A DNA stretch of 64,000 bases, taken from contig HG799463.1 of NCBI GenBank assembly GCA_000531095.1, positions 475,527 through 539,526 of the forward strand. The letters are read 5' to 3'. The notes under the pieces were generated by a model. That model did not search any database, was not told where the DNA came from, and saw nothing but the letters and a program-made list of their open reading frames with translations. The stretch comes from Gemmata massiliana (GTDB lineage: Bacteria > Planctomycetota > Planctomycetia > Gemmatales > Gemmataceae). The position numbers and the translations under genes are program-made. Positions 35,981 to 44,627 of this stretch are shown piece after piece; position 1 is the stretch's first letter; every line of letters begins with the position of its first letter.

Positions 35981-36361
35981 CTATTTCTTATTCTTGGGCG
36001 CGCGTCTAACAGATCTCGCGCCTTTCTTCGGCCGCGGTTTGTGACAGCCACACTCTTCGGGCCAAGTGTTCTTGTCGTACTCGGAATGCGCCATCACCTT
36101 GCGAACCAACACGAGCCCCGAACGGGCACCGTCGGCGAACCGAACAAAGGCGATCAGTCGGATGTCGTTATTGGCGACGTCGAAGACGTAACAATCGCCC
36201 ACTTTGTCGGTGGACCGAAAGTCCGCGCGCAGCTCTGCGAAGTTGTGCCACGTTGCGGATTCGACGACCTTGTACCACGCGCGCAAACTCGTTTCCGAGC
36301 CCCGCGGACTTCTGGGATCGGCCCAGAAGTCTTGCAGCGCTTTGAGAGACATCACACGCAC
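35981..36361 (-). CDS. higB: HigB-type mRNA interferase toxin
   Basis: A 126-residue toxin with the HigB pattern: VMSLKALQDFWA at the start, SLRAWYKVVESATWHNFAEL, VFDVANNDIRLIAFV, and KVMAHSEYDKNTWPEECGCHKP at the end. It would cleave mRNA on the ribosome. The start is probably GTG at 36361 (giving VRVMSLK, as relatives begin M-R-V) or ATG at 36352; the open frame extends upstream without homology. A basic C-terminal tail (RPKKGARSVRRAPKNKK) extends past the family's usual end. With higA it stabilises this accessory island. Confidence 0.85.
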   Translation of the reverse strand: MRVMSLKALQDFWADPRSPRGSETSLRAWYKVVESATWHNFAELRADFRSTDKVGDCYVFDVANNDIRLIAFVRFADGARSGLVLVRKVMAHSEYDKNTWPEECGCHKPRPKKGARSVRRAPKNKK

Positions 36362-36489
36362 AACGCGCCCGCCCGCGACAAACGGCCCGAAGTCGAAATT
36401 ATCGCATTCCGCGATAGAGCCATCAAGGGCAAAGCAACTCGTTGTTCGCTGCACCCGTAGTGCAGCGCGGATAGATAGGAATGAAGGAA

Positions 36490-38772
36490 TTATTTCACGA
36501 TTTCAATACGACGGCTGAGTTCGTCAGAGATGGTAATATCAGTGCCTGCCACTGACACTCCCCTTAAGCGTGGAAGGCCACTGAGAATATCGCCATTCAC
36601 TACGTTCTGGCACTCTCGAATGGATAGTATTTCCAAACCGCTCAAAACAGCAAGTGGCGCGAGGTCCGTTACCGCTTCTCTGTAGTTCAGTTCTAATCTC
36701 CACAAGTTAGAAAGTCCCGCGATTGGCGCGAGATCCGTTACACCATTGCACCGACTCAACCCCAATTCTTCTAACCCGGTCTGCCCGGCAAGCGGGGTGA
36801 TGTCCGTCACGCCATCGCAGTGGGTTAACATCAGTTTCTTCAAGTTGGAAAGTCTGGAAAGAGGATCAAGGCATTCCAGATCATAGCAAAAACTCAAATC
36901 CAATTCTTCTAAACAATGCAACGCAGATAGTGGTGCAAGGTTTGTCACTCTGCGACATGAACTCAAATCCAATCGCTTTAAGTTCGTGAGCCCAGCAAGT
37001 GAAGAAAGGTCCGTCAGTTCACTACAGTCCTGTAGAGACAAATCCAAGAAAGGTACCACTCCGGCTAAGGTGCGAAGCCCTTCCAGGTCAGAATCGTCAA
37101 CTTCAAAATTGACTTCGAGTCGGTATACTCGATCCGGCATGAATGTAATCTCGCGCGTACTGAATCCGATCCGCTCCCATTCCGCGTTCGGATTATTGAC
37201 TGGACGTGAGTGCCATACGCCCGGTACGTTCGCGTTCCGCTTCATGAGAATAGGCGCTACTGGACATCCCGAAAGCAACGACACCAGCGCCTCGGCCCAC
37301 TCGACGGCATCCACAGGACGGCGCGACGGATCGGAAACGCTTTTCACGATCAACCGAATCAACCCGTCGGGCACACCCAACTCTTCCAATTTGTCGCGCG
37401 CGTCGGCCCCGGGAGCGCCCAGCTCACCCGTCAGCATCTGATACGCCATCACCCCGAGTGCGTACACGTCGTCGCGAGGGTCCGGGCCGTTGCCCGCGAG
37501 TTGCTGGGTGCTGGCGTGCGGGGGCGTGCCCGCCGATCGGAGCATGGTGTCTACGCGAACCGTGAACTCGGTGTGCCCGGTTGCATCAGCAACGGCCGCG
37601 GTCACCGCAGCACCGCCGATCCCGAAATCGGTGATGCGCGGCACGTCCCCGTCCATCAGCACATTCTTCGGTGTCAGGTCGCGGTGAACGATCTGGCGTT
37701 CGAGCCGGTGGAACTGCCCGACGGCGCAAGCGATTGTGTGTAACAGCGGAACCGAACGGGCCACGCGATCGGTCACCGAGAGTGCTTGCATCTCGTTAAT
37801 GACGTTCGCAACCGAACGGTTACCCGGGACGAATTCGTACATCAGCCACGGGATCTCGCCCCGCAAGTTGCACTCGTAGAGAGGCACGATGTTCGGGTGC
37901 CCCCCGGCCGGCGTACTGGTGTGCTGTTGCACATACGACGCGACGTTCGACTCGTGCCGAGCCACGTCCGGTAGTCGCTCACGAGCGACCGCGTGGGTAC
38001 AAAACTTGACGGCGCGCGATTCGTTCGTCTGACGGTGCCGCGCGAGCCACACCTGCGCGAATCCGCCCTTCCCGATTAATTCCACAAGAACCCACATCTC
38101 GGCGTGCGGCACGCGATCACCCGGCACAAACACAGGCCCCCCGACGGCGCCTTCGCGCTGTCTGCGAGCCCGCGATGGGGACGGCACAACCGTCTGGGCC
38201 TCGTCTTGCGGGTTCGCTGGTTCCGAGGGTGTGTCCTCGGCGGGCCAGCCAGCGGGAGCGCCGTAAGGCCAAAGCGCCCCAAAGAAGTCCGGCGACACAG
38301 GTGTGTTGTCGGTCCACTCTGCTGTACCGAGTGCCTCCACGAGTGCCACATAGTCGAGGCGAATGGCGTGCCGCGCACTGAAAGAACAGGCCCGAGCAGC
38401 AGAGGAAGCATAGTCTGCCGCAGAAGCGGAAGACCGGGCCGAATCAGCAGCGCCAGCGGCATCGGCCGCATAATCCGCAGTTTTGGCGACAGCATACGCA
38501 GCCCTAGCACCCTGTGCACCGGCCACCGCCGCGACCTGAGCGGCTGCGTCAGCCGCAGTACGAGCTGCGGTTAGGCTGCACGCCGTTGCCGCAGCGCGTG
38601 TGGCGACCGCGACCGCGTAAAGCACGGCGGCCGCAGACTCGGCCGGCGCAGTTGGCCAATCGCGCAGAAATAGCGGCAGCACGCGGCGCGCACAGCGGGC
38701 CGCAAACGCGACGCGCGCCCAGCGCGGCAGCGCGGTAATCTCCGCCACGGTCGGGATCGTCGGTTCGCTCAT
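36490..38772 (-). CDS. Ser/Thr protein kinase with leucine-rich repeats
   Basis: A 760-residue three-part protein. Residues about 30-150 are Ala-rich helices (AAAAQVAAVAGAQGARAAY). A eukaryotic-like kinase spans about 222-500: glycine loop GKGGFAQV near 232, catalytic HRDLTPKNV near 361 (D-x-x-x-x-N) and DFG near 381, with a threonine/serine-rich activation loop. About seven leucine-rich repeats (residues 570-740; L-x-x-L-x-L-x-x-C/N pattern, e.g. TNLKRLDLSSCRRVTNLAPL) end the protein. It has no transmembrane helix and is cytoplasmic. LRR kinases of this form are unusual in phage regions; a sensing or defence role is possible. Confidence 0.9.
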   Translation of the reverse strand: MSEPTIPTVAEITALPRWARVAFAARCARRVLPLFLRDWPTAPAESAAAVLYAVAVATRAAATACSLTAARTAADAAAQVAAVAGAQGARAAYAVAKTADYAADAAGAADSARSSASAADYASSAARACSFSARHAIRLDYVALVEALGTAEWTDNTPVSPDFFGALWPYGAPAGWPAEDTPSEPANPQDEAQTVVPSPSRARRQREGAVGGPVFVPGDRVPHAEMWVLVELIGKGGFAQVWLARHRQTNESRAVKFCTHAVARERLPDVARHESNVASYVQQHTSTPAGGHPNIVPLYECNLRGEIPWLMYEFVPGNRSVANVINEMQALSVTDRVARSVPLLHTIACAVGQFHRLERQIVHRDLTPKNVLMDGDVPRITDFGIGGAAVTAAVADATGHTEFTVRVDTMLRSAGTPPHASTQQLAGNGPDPRDDVYALGVMAYQMLTGELGAPGADARDKLEELGVPDGLIRLIVKSVSDPSRRPVDAVEWAEALVSLLSGCPVAPILMKRNANVPGVWHSRPVNNPNAEWERIGFSTREITFMPDRVYRLEVNFEVDDSDLEGLRTLAGVVPFLDLSLQDCSELTDLSSLAGLTNLKRLDLSSCRRVTNLAPLSALHCLEELDLSFCYDLECLDPLSRLSNLKKLMLTHCDGVTDITPLAGQTGLEELGLSRCNGVTDLAPIAGLSNLWRLELNYREAVTDLAPLAVLSGLEILSIRECQNVVNGDILSGLPRLRGVSVAGTDITISDELSRRIEIVK

Positions 38773-38894
38773 TACCGCCTCGTATCCGCCGAATCATTCT
38801 GAAGCAGTGGATGATCTTAGTCTAACCGACGCCATTGCAGCAAGCGCCGGCTGAATTAAGCGGGCCGCCCGCACCGCTCTGCCATCGGTCGGGC

Positions 38895-39999
38895 ATGGCG
38901 ACCCAACGACTCACCGAACGCACCGCCGCCCCCTTCGCCGGGGCGCGCGTGAACCGCGACTCCGGCACCATCGACGACGTGCTCATCTGCGGCACCGCCA
39001 GCGCCAACGGGCGCGACTACCCCGTCAGCGTCTTCAAGCGCGACTACAGCAAGTACGAGGGCAAGCCGGTCAACTGCGACCACGGGCGCGAGAGCACCGT
39101 GGACCGGCGGTTCGGCTGGTTCACCCGCGTGCGCCCCGGACCGACGGCGCCCGCGCGGGCGACTCAATTGTCTGAAAAGTCACCCGATGTACGAGCGGGT
39201 GATGGAAGCCGCCGAGCGCAACCCGGCCCTCTTCGGGTTCTCGCACGTCGCCATGTGCGACACCCGACGCGGTCCCAACGGGCGCGAGGTCGTGGAGGCG
39301 ATCCGTGAGGTCGAGTCCGTCGACTTGGTCGCCCAGCCCGCGACCACCAAAGGGCTCTTCGAGGGCCGGTCCGCGCCGTTCAGCGCTCAACACATCGTCG
39401 CGTGGGGCGCCAAGCTCCCAATACCCGTCCGCCGCACCGAGGCCGATATGGACTCCAGCATCCCCGCCGACGACACCACGATCCCCGCGCCCGCAGACGA
39501 TTACGACGATACCGACGATACGACCGACACCGAAACGGACGACACCAACGACGCCATCAGTGCCAGCTTCAAGGCCGCGATCACGGCCGTAATCGACAAG
39601 GCGATGGCGGGCGAATTGGACGCGCGGGCGGCCCTATCGAAGATCCGCACGCTACTCAACAGTCACGCCGACGCGACCAACGACGACGGCACCCCGGACA
39701 CCGACGGAGACCCGACCACGCCCGAGTCGCGCCAGAAGACCGGCGCTGCCATCTGGGGGGTGATCGATGCGTGCGAGAAGGGCGGGTTCGCGGGCTACAC
39801 CCGCGCCGACCTGGATCTCATCGCCGCGGTCCCGGCCGAGCGCCGGGCGGTCCTCATCGAGCGACTGAAGGAGGGGGCCTACGAGCGCCCCACGAGCGCC
39901 GGGCGCGGGCGCATCACCCCGCGCGTGAGCGGTTCCCAGCGGACCACCGAGAGCAAGCCCCCCACCGACGCGAAAGCGTTCGCCGAGTGGCTCAAATAA
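38895..39999 (+). CDS. Prohead protease-scaffold, frameshifted
   Basis: An HK97-type maturation protease split over two frames. Frame 1 (38895 to about 39145) has GTIDDVLICGTASANGRDYP and the catalytic H63 in NCDHGRE. The frame then ends, and the continuation (RLNCLKSHPMYERVMEAAE, then the catalytic serine in ALFGFSHVA) is in another frame from about 39150 to 39999. One extra base, or two missing bases, near GCGCCCCGGACCGACGGCGC would join them. The C-terminal half is an acidic, Thr-rich scaffold-like region. The frameshift separates the catalytic residues, so the gene is broken unless the shift is programmed or a sequencing error. Confidence 0.8.
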
Positions 40000-40010
40000 C
40001 CATCAGTTCT

Positions 40011-40112
40011 AGAGTTCCAGGCTTCAGAGTTCCAAGTCCTGGCACGGGCCAGTTTTTACTTGGAGTTACCGAACCGCGGAACTGGGAACTCCGAAACTTG
40101 GGACTCTGGAAC
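40011..40112. repeat. Imperfect inverted repeat before the decoration gene
   Basis: AGAGTTCCAGGCTTCAGAGT at 40011-40030 pairs imperfectly with ACTCCGAAACTTGGGACTCTGGAAC at about 40088-40112. It fills the space between protease and decoration genes and could be an attenuator or an interspersed repeat. Confidence 0.5.
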
Positions 40113-40123
40113 CAGGAGCACAC

Positions 40124-40837
40124 GTGTCCAACATCCTCCGTCAAGCCAACGCGCTCAAAGAAGCCAAAGACACCTTCGGCGTTTACGACGAGTTCGGCTG
40201 GTACATCAGCCCGCACCAGTGGACGAGCGTCTTGACCGATTCCGGCACGGCCGTGGCCGGGGGCGTGGGCGGAGTCCTCACGCTGACCAACTCCGACGGC
40301 ACCGTCGCGGACAACGACGAGGCCTACGTGTACTCCACGGTCGCCATGTTCCAGCCCGCGGCCAACAAGCCGCTCTACGCCGAGGCCCTGGTGAGCTTCA
40401 CCGAGGCCAACGTGAGCGCCGCAAACGTCGCGTTCGGGCTGGCCAGTTCGGTCGCCGCGGATCTCATCGCGGACAACGGCGCGGGCTTGCGGGCCAGCGG
40501 TACTGTGGTCGCCATCTACAAGGTGGACGGCGAAACCGTGTGGCGCTGCGTAAGCCGCAACGGGTCCAACGTCACCATCAGCCTGAGCACCGCGACCGCG
40601 GGCGGCTCCTACCAGCAGCTCGGGATCGAAATCGTGGACGTGCTCACCGCGTCCGCGACCGTGGTGTTCACCGTCAACGGCCAACTGCTCATCGATTCCA
40701 TCAGCGGCCTGCCCATCAAGCACACGCTCCCGCTCAGCGGTATCGCCGCGGCGAGCCTGTTCGCGGGCGGGAAGAATGGGTCCACGAGCCTCGAAACCTC
40801 GCTCTGGGACTACGTGGGTTGCTGGCAAGCGCGGTAA
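40124..40837 (+). CDS. Putative head decoration or accessory head protein
   Basis: A 237-residue protein with repeated beta-strand patterns (VAGGVGGVLTLTNSDGT, ASATVVFTVNGQLLIDSISG) typical of jelly-roll folds. There is no signal peptide. The GTG start has AGGAG five bases upstream. The position between the protease and the major capsid gene is where decoration or capsid-stabilising proteins lie. No named family was recognised. It could alternatively be a head fibre. Confidence 0.65.
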   Translation: MSNILRQANALKEAKDTFGVYDEFGWYISPHQWTSVLTDSGTAVAGGVGGVLTLTNSDGTVADNDEAYVYSTVAMFQPAANKPLYAEALVSFTEANVSAANVAFGLASSVAADLIADNGAGLRASGTVVAIYKVDGETVWRCVSRNGSNVTISLSTATAGGSYQQLGIEIVDVLTASATVVFTVNGQLLIDSISGLPIKHTLPLSGIAAASLFAGGKNGSTSLETSLWDYVGCWQAR

Positions 40838-40853
40838 CCGCCAACGGCGTCGA

Positions 40854-40931
40854 AGGTCACAAGGTCGAAAGTCGTAAAGTCCGGATTCATCCTCACGACC
40901 TGCGACATTTCGACTTTCGACCTTGTGACCT
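40854..40931. repeat. 21-bp perfect inverted repeat before the capsid gene
   Basis: AGGTCACAAGGTCGAAAGTC (40854-40873, plus G at 40874) is exactly complementary to the 21 bases at 40911-40931. No T tract follows. It may attenuate transcription into or stabilise mRNA of the capsid gene, or be an interspersed repeat. Confidence 0.7.
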
Positions 40932-40977
40932 AATTCCGGACTGACCTTACGATCTTACGGCGCCCGAAGGACTAAAA

Positions 40978-42177
40978 ATGAACCACAAGAAGCTCGTCGA
41001 ATCTGTGAAGGCCCACGGCCCCGAGGCCCTCGCGGGGCTGAACGGGGCGCTGGCGGCCAAGGCCCTCCGGCCGCACGAACTGGACCTGGGAGCGCTCTTC
41101 ATCGAGTGCTTCGGGTACTCCAATTTCTCCCACTGCCGCCAGCACCTGGGCGACTGCGCGAGCCGCGCGCACGACGTGATGACCCGCGCCCGCGTGGAGG
41201 AAGCGGCCGGGGCCAACTCCACCGCCGCGTTCCTGAACATCACCCAACAGTTCGCGTACTCCGCGGTGCTCGAAGCCTACGACGTGCCCTCGCGCGTGTT
41301 CGTCAACGCCATCCCCACGCGCCCCTCGAAGTTCAAATCCGAGCGCCTGCCCGGGATCACTCACATCGGGGACGAAGTGGCGGTAGTCGAGGAGGGTAAG
41401 CCGTACCCGGAAGTGGGCGTCTCCGAGGACTGGACCGACACCCCCGAGACGAAGAAGCGCGGCATGGTGGCCCGGGCCACGAAAGAGGCCGTGTTCTTCG
41501 ACCAGACCGGCGAGTTCATGAACCGGCTCAGTTTTTTGGGCGAGTGGCTGGGCGTCAATGACGAAAAGCGCGCCATTGACTGTGTCATCGATGCGGGCGA
41601 AACCGCGAACAACCAGTACCGGTACAAGTGGCGCAACACGTCAATCCCCACTTACGGGGACAACAGCGGCACCCACACCTGGGACAACCTGGCGAACGGG
41701 CTCACGCTCACAGACTTCAACTCGATCAACACCGCCTGGCAGGTGCTCGTGGGGATCACCGATCCCTACACGGGCGAGCCGCAAAACGTCACCATCAAGC
41801 ACATCTGCGTGCCCCCGGCGCTGGCGTTCACGGTCCCGTTCGCGCTCAAGGGCATGGTGAAGCGCACCGCCCCCGGCTACGCGACCAGCGGGAACCCCAC
41901 GGGCACGGAGATCGACAACCCGGTGGGCGACATCGTGGGCAACCTCCAGGTGCTCACGAGCCAACTGTTCCGGAACCGGAGCGGGTCCGATACCGCCTGG
42001 TTCATGGGGGATGTGGGCCGGGCCTTCGAGCAGATCGAGAACTGGCCCCTCACGGTCACGGCGATCGGCGCGGGGAGCCAGCTCGAATTCGACAACGACA
42101 TCATTTTCCAGTCGAAAGTGTCCAAGCGGTCCACGTTCAGCACGCGCCAACCCCGTGCAATGGTGAAGTGCGCGTAG
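40978..42177 (+). CDS. Major capsid protein
   Basis: A 399-residue protein in the canonical position, with an HK97-like layout: an N-terminal helical segment, FLNITQQFAYSAVLEAYDVPS, an E-loop-like region (GDEVAVVEEGKPYPEVGVSEDW), and a late PENDWPL-like motif (QIENWPLTVTAIG). Like some HK97-fold capsids without a long delta domain, it may use the separate scaffold encoded in the protease gene. AAGGA precedes the ATG. Intact. Confidence 0.85.
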   Translation: MNHKKLVESVKAHGPEALAGLNGALAAKALRPHELDLGALFIECFGYSNFSHCRQHLGDCASRAHDVMTRARVEEAAGANSTAAFLNITQQFAYSAVLEAYDVPSRVFVNAIPTRPSKFKSERLPGITHIGDEVAVVEEGKPYPEVGVSEDWTDTPETKKRGMVARATKEAVFFDQTGEFMNRLSFLGEWLGVNDEKRAIDCVIDAGETANNQYRYKWRNTSIPTYGDNSGTHTWDNLANGLTLTDFNSINTAWQVLVGITDPYTGEPQNVTIKHICVPPALAFTVPFALKGMVKRTAPGYATSGNPTGTEIDNPVGDIVGNLQVLTSQLFRNRSGSDTAWFMGDVGRAFEQIENWPLTVTAIGAGSQLEFDNDIIFQSKVSKRSTFSTRQPRAMVKCA

Positions 42178-42207
42178 CCACCAGTGGGATTCTTTGGTCT
42201 GTATTCT

Positions 42208-42262
42208 GTGGCACAGGCCTCTGGCCTGTGAAGGCACGGCACAGGCCAGAGGCCTGTGCCAC
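42208..42262. repeat. Palindrome, family 3, copy 2
   Basis: 23-bp arms (starting GTGGCACAGGCCTCTGGCCT) with a 9-base loop, closely related to the perfect palindrome at 17510-17565. It lies 30 bases after the capsid stop codon, where it could lower expression of the genes that follow. Confidence 0.8.
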
Positions 42263-42315
42263 AAGCAATGCGGCGCGATCAGATCAAGCATTACTAATTG
42301 ATTCAGGTGGCAACT

Positions 42316-42576
42316 ATGGCCAAGAGCAGAGACGAAGACGCGAAGTCCAAATCAAAGGCGAACGCCCCGCGCTCGTGCCACCAGAACGAGCGCGCCGAGG
42401 GCGACCTGAAGCGCTTCAAGTTGCGCGCACAAAACGCCGGGTCGCGCGGGTACCGCTACGTGCTGGCACCGGACCGCGCCGGGGCCGAGGCGTTCTACCT
42501 GGAGGCCGAGGGACTGGGGGTCCAGCCCGAGGGGGCCGATCCGGTCCAGGTGTCGGTGGTGGAGCTGCCGGACTGA
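42316..42576 (+). CDS. Small basic protein of unknown function
   Basis: An 86-residue protein with a strongly charged N-terminus (MAKSRDEDAKSKSKANAP) and a compact C-terminal domain (GYRYVLAPDRAGAEAFYLEA). AGGTGG five bases upstream supports the ATG at 42316. It lies between the capsid and head-completion genes. No family recognised; possibly a capsid accessory or connector protein. Confidence 0.6.
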   Translation: MAKSRDEDAKSKSKANAPRSCHQNERAEGDLKRFKLRAQNAGSRGYRYVLAPDRAGAEAFYLEAEGLGVQPEGADPVQVSVVELPD

Positions 42577-42620
42577 CCCCGTGCCATCGGATAGGTGCGG
42601 GCCAAATAAGGGGGAGAATC

Positions 42621-42854
42621 GTGGCAACGCCATCGGCGCTCGACAACCTGAAAGCGGCCCACGCGAGCGCGTGCGCCAAGATCGCCGACGTCCTCGCGGA
42701 CCCGAAACCCAATTACACGCTCCCCGGCGGCGTGTCGGTGGACCGGGACCGCTACTATGCCGGGCTGCTCGCGCGCGAAAAGGAGCTGCGCGCGGTCCCC
42801 GGGGTCGCGCCCGAAACCAACCCGGTGTTCACGCTCACGAGTGTCGCGCGATGA
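42621..42854 (+). CDS. Small head-tail connector region protein
   Basis: A 77-residue protein that starts at GTG 42621 behind GGGGGAG. N-terminal helices (LDNLKAAHASACAKIADVLA) are followed by DRDRYYAGLLAREKELR. This resembles the small proteins that precede head-closure genes in siphoviruses. Its stop codon overlaps the next ATG (ATGA), so translation is coupled. Confidence 0.65.
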   Translation: MATPSALDNLKAAHASACAKIADVLADPKPNYTLPGGVSVDRDRYYAGLLAREKELRAVPGVAPETNPVFTLTSVAR

Positions 42855-43216
42855 GTGACGAGTTGGACGGTATCGACTTCGGGCAAGATTTCGCGGACCT
42901 GGCACCGGGCCGGCGCCCCGTGACGATCGAGAGCGTCGACCCCGACGCCCCGACCACCGTCCGGTTCACGGCCGAAGACGTGCCCGCGGCGCGGCTCGTC
43001 ACGAAGCCCGGTACGGCCCCGGCCCGGGGCGGCGAGGTGGGGTTCAGCGGCACCGAGTTCTGGTTCCGCACGGACCTGCTCGGGTTCGAGCCCAAGGCCC
43101 GGGACCGGATCACCGAGGCCGACGGAACGGTCTGGATCGTCGACGCGGCGGAGCTGACGGGCGGGGGCGGCCCGAGCGCGCTCGCCAAGTGCCCCGTGAC
43201 ACGGAGCCGGAGCTAA
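42851..43216 (+). CDS. Head-completion-like protein 1
   Basis: A 121-residue protein in the head-completion position. Near its C-terminus is FEPKARDRITEADGTVWIVD, an SH3-like beta-turn pattern also seen in the next two small genes (RPGDRYRDAAG-x-x-W and RAGDQIMDSAG-x-W-W), and in the secreted proteins encoded at 47.6-50.6 kb. Translation is coupled on both sides (ATGA at the start, TAATG at the end). It probably seals the portal and joins the tail. The exact family is unknown. Confidence 0.65.
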   Translation: MSDELDGIDFGQDFADLAPGRRPVTIESVDPDAPTTVRFTAEDVPAARLVTKPGTAPARGGEVGFSGTEFWFRTDLLGFEPKARDRITEADGTVWIVDAAELTGGGGPSALAKCPVTRSRS

Positions 43217-43674
43217 TGCCCACGTCACCCAACGTGATCGCCGATTGCGTGGTCGCCGCGATCCGCGCGCTGAACCTGGTGCCGCCCGCGAACGTGGTGA
43301 AGCGCAAGGCGCCCTCACTGCCCCCGGGCAAGGAGCCGCCCGCGATCGTGGTGACCGTGGGCGAAGCGGGCGCCGAGGGGCGCACGGAGCCGCTCACGGC
43401 GACCCAGAAGATCAACCGCTACCCGACCACGGTGGTCGTCATCACCGCGGCCGGGGGCAAGGCCCTGCTCGACGACGAGGCGCTACGGGAGTGGCGCGAC
43501 CGGATCGAGGACCGGATCGACGACCGGTCCCGTACCACGTTCGCCGCGCTCGCGGGGTTCAACAAGGTCGATACGGTCGGCAAGGCCCCGTTCGACGGCG
43601 CGGTTTTGCCAAAGGACTTGAACTACTCGGCCCAGACGTTCGAGGTCGAGGTGATCGAAACGAGGGCGACGTGA
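43216..43674 (+). CDS. Tail terminator / head-tail joining-like protein
   Basis: A 152-residue protein, coupled to its neighbours by TAATG and GTGA overlaps. The order (head completion, this gene, small connector, tail tube) and features such as VVAAIRALNL, RYPTTVVVITA and FEVEVIET suggest a minor tail or tail-terminator protein. The strand pattern RYPTTVVVI is typical of the group, but no named motif was recognised. Confidence 0.6.
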   Translation: MPTSPNVIADCVVAAIRALNLVPPANVVKRKAPSLPPGKEPPAIVVTVGEAGAEGRTEPLTATQKINRYPTTVVVITAAGGKALLDDEALREWRDRIEDRIDDRSRTTFAALAGFNKVDTVGKAPFDGAVLPKDLNYSAQTFEVEVIETRAT

Positions 43675-43940
43675 GCGAAGAGAAGCGGATCCCGGTGTTC
43701 GAGCGGCGCGCGGCATCGGGCGCGGTTCGCGAGCGCGTGTCCGGGGTGAACGGAACCCCGCAGGCCGGGGACCGCACCGGCCCGACCGTCACCTGGAACC
43801 TGAGGGCCGCGCCGCTCGCGGGCCTGCGCCCGCGCCCGGGGGACCGGTACCGCGACGCGGCCGGGGTGTCGTGGGCGATCACCAAGGTCGAGGCGCTCGC
43901 GGACGGGGCGTACCCGTGCGCGTGCTCCCGGGAAGTGTGA
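43671..43940 (+). CDS. Head-completion-like protein 2
   Basis: An 89-residue protein starting at GTG 43671, overlapping the previous stop by four bases. VTWNLRAAPLAGLRPRPGDR, then YRDAAGVSWAITKVEAL, repeats the P-x-x-x-D-x-x-x-D/E-x-x-G-x-x-W pattern of the gene at 42851. Probably a tandem paralogue that forms part of the connector. Confidence 0.62.
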   Translation: MSEEKRIPVFERRAASGAVRERVSGVNGTPQAGDRTGPTVTWNLRAAPLAGLRPRPGDRYRDAAGVSWAITKVEALADGAYPCACSREV

Positions 43941-43943
43941 CCC

Positions 43944-44219
43944 GTGCCCTACGTAACCATCTACCGCCGACCGACCGCGAGCGGGGATCTGTTCCGGCAG
44001 ATTTCCGGCCTGGGCCTCCCGAGCCCGGACGACCCCGAAGACCCGTTCGGCGTGTCCGAGACGTCGTTCACGGTGCCACAGGCGAAGTTGGCCGAAGCCC
44101 AGATCGACCCGCCGAGAGCGGGGGACCAGATCATGGACAGCGCCGGGCGCTGGTGGGCGGTCGGCGCGGACCAGGAACAAGACCCGGACGGATACACCGT
44201 CGATTGCGGCGGTGCGTGA
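43944..44219 (+). CDS. Head-completion-like protein 3
   Basis: A 91-residue protein from GTG 43944. PPRAGDQIMDSAGRWWAVGA again matches the small SH3-like pattern of the genes at 42851 and 43671. The start is three bases after the previous stop. Three related genes in a row suggest expansion of a connector ring component. Confidence 0.62.
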   Translation: MPYVTIYRRPTASGDLFRQISGLGLPSPDDPEDPFGVSETSFTVPQAKLAEAQIDPPRAGDQIMDSAGRWWAVGADQEQDPDGYTVDCGGA

Positions 44220-44231
44220 GGAACAAGGCCC

Positions 44232-44627
44232 ATGAGCATCACCGGCAAGTACCTGACGGCAATGGTCTCGGCGGCGCCCATCGCGGGCACGCACGAGTGG
44301 AGCGCCAACGAGACCGGGGACCGGCTCGAGGCGACGACCGGCGCCGACAACGGGCGCGGGCGCAAGCACGTCGGCGTGATCGACAGCCGGTTCCGCATCC
44401 GGTTCTACTTCGACATCACGACCGGTGCGGCCAACTTTATCCGCACCGGCACCACGCTCAGTGATCTCGCGCTGTTCGCGGACAAGGACGCGGACACCCC
44501 GATCTACCTGATCGAGAGCGCGACCGTGTTCGATTTCAACATCGCGGGCCAGGTGCGCGACCGGTTCATCGTGGACGCGGACATCGAGGCCAACGGCGAC
44601 GTCATCGACTTCTCGGACGGGAACTAA
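44232..44627 (+). CDS. Major tail tube protein (putative)
   Basis: A 131-residue beta-rich protein: SITGKYLTAMVSAAPIAGTH at the start, IRFYFDITTGAANFIRTGTT in the middle, DFNIAGQVRDRFIVDADIEA at the end. The size, the position immediately before the G/GT chaperones, and the beta-sandwich pattern match siphovirus tail tube proteins. Its stop codon overlaps the next start (TAATG). Confidence 0.75.
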   Translation: MSITGKYLTAMVSAAPIAGTHEWSANETGDRLEATTGADNGRGRKHVGVIDSRFRIRFYFDITTGAANFIRTGTTLSDLALFADKDADTPIYLIESATVFDFNIAGQVRDRFIVDADIEANGDVIDFSDGN

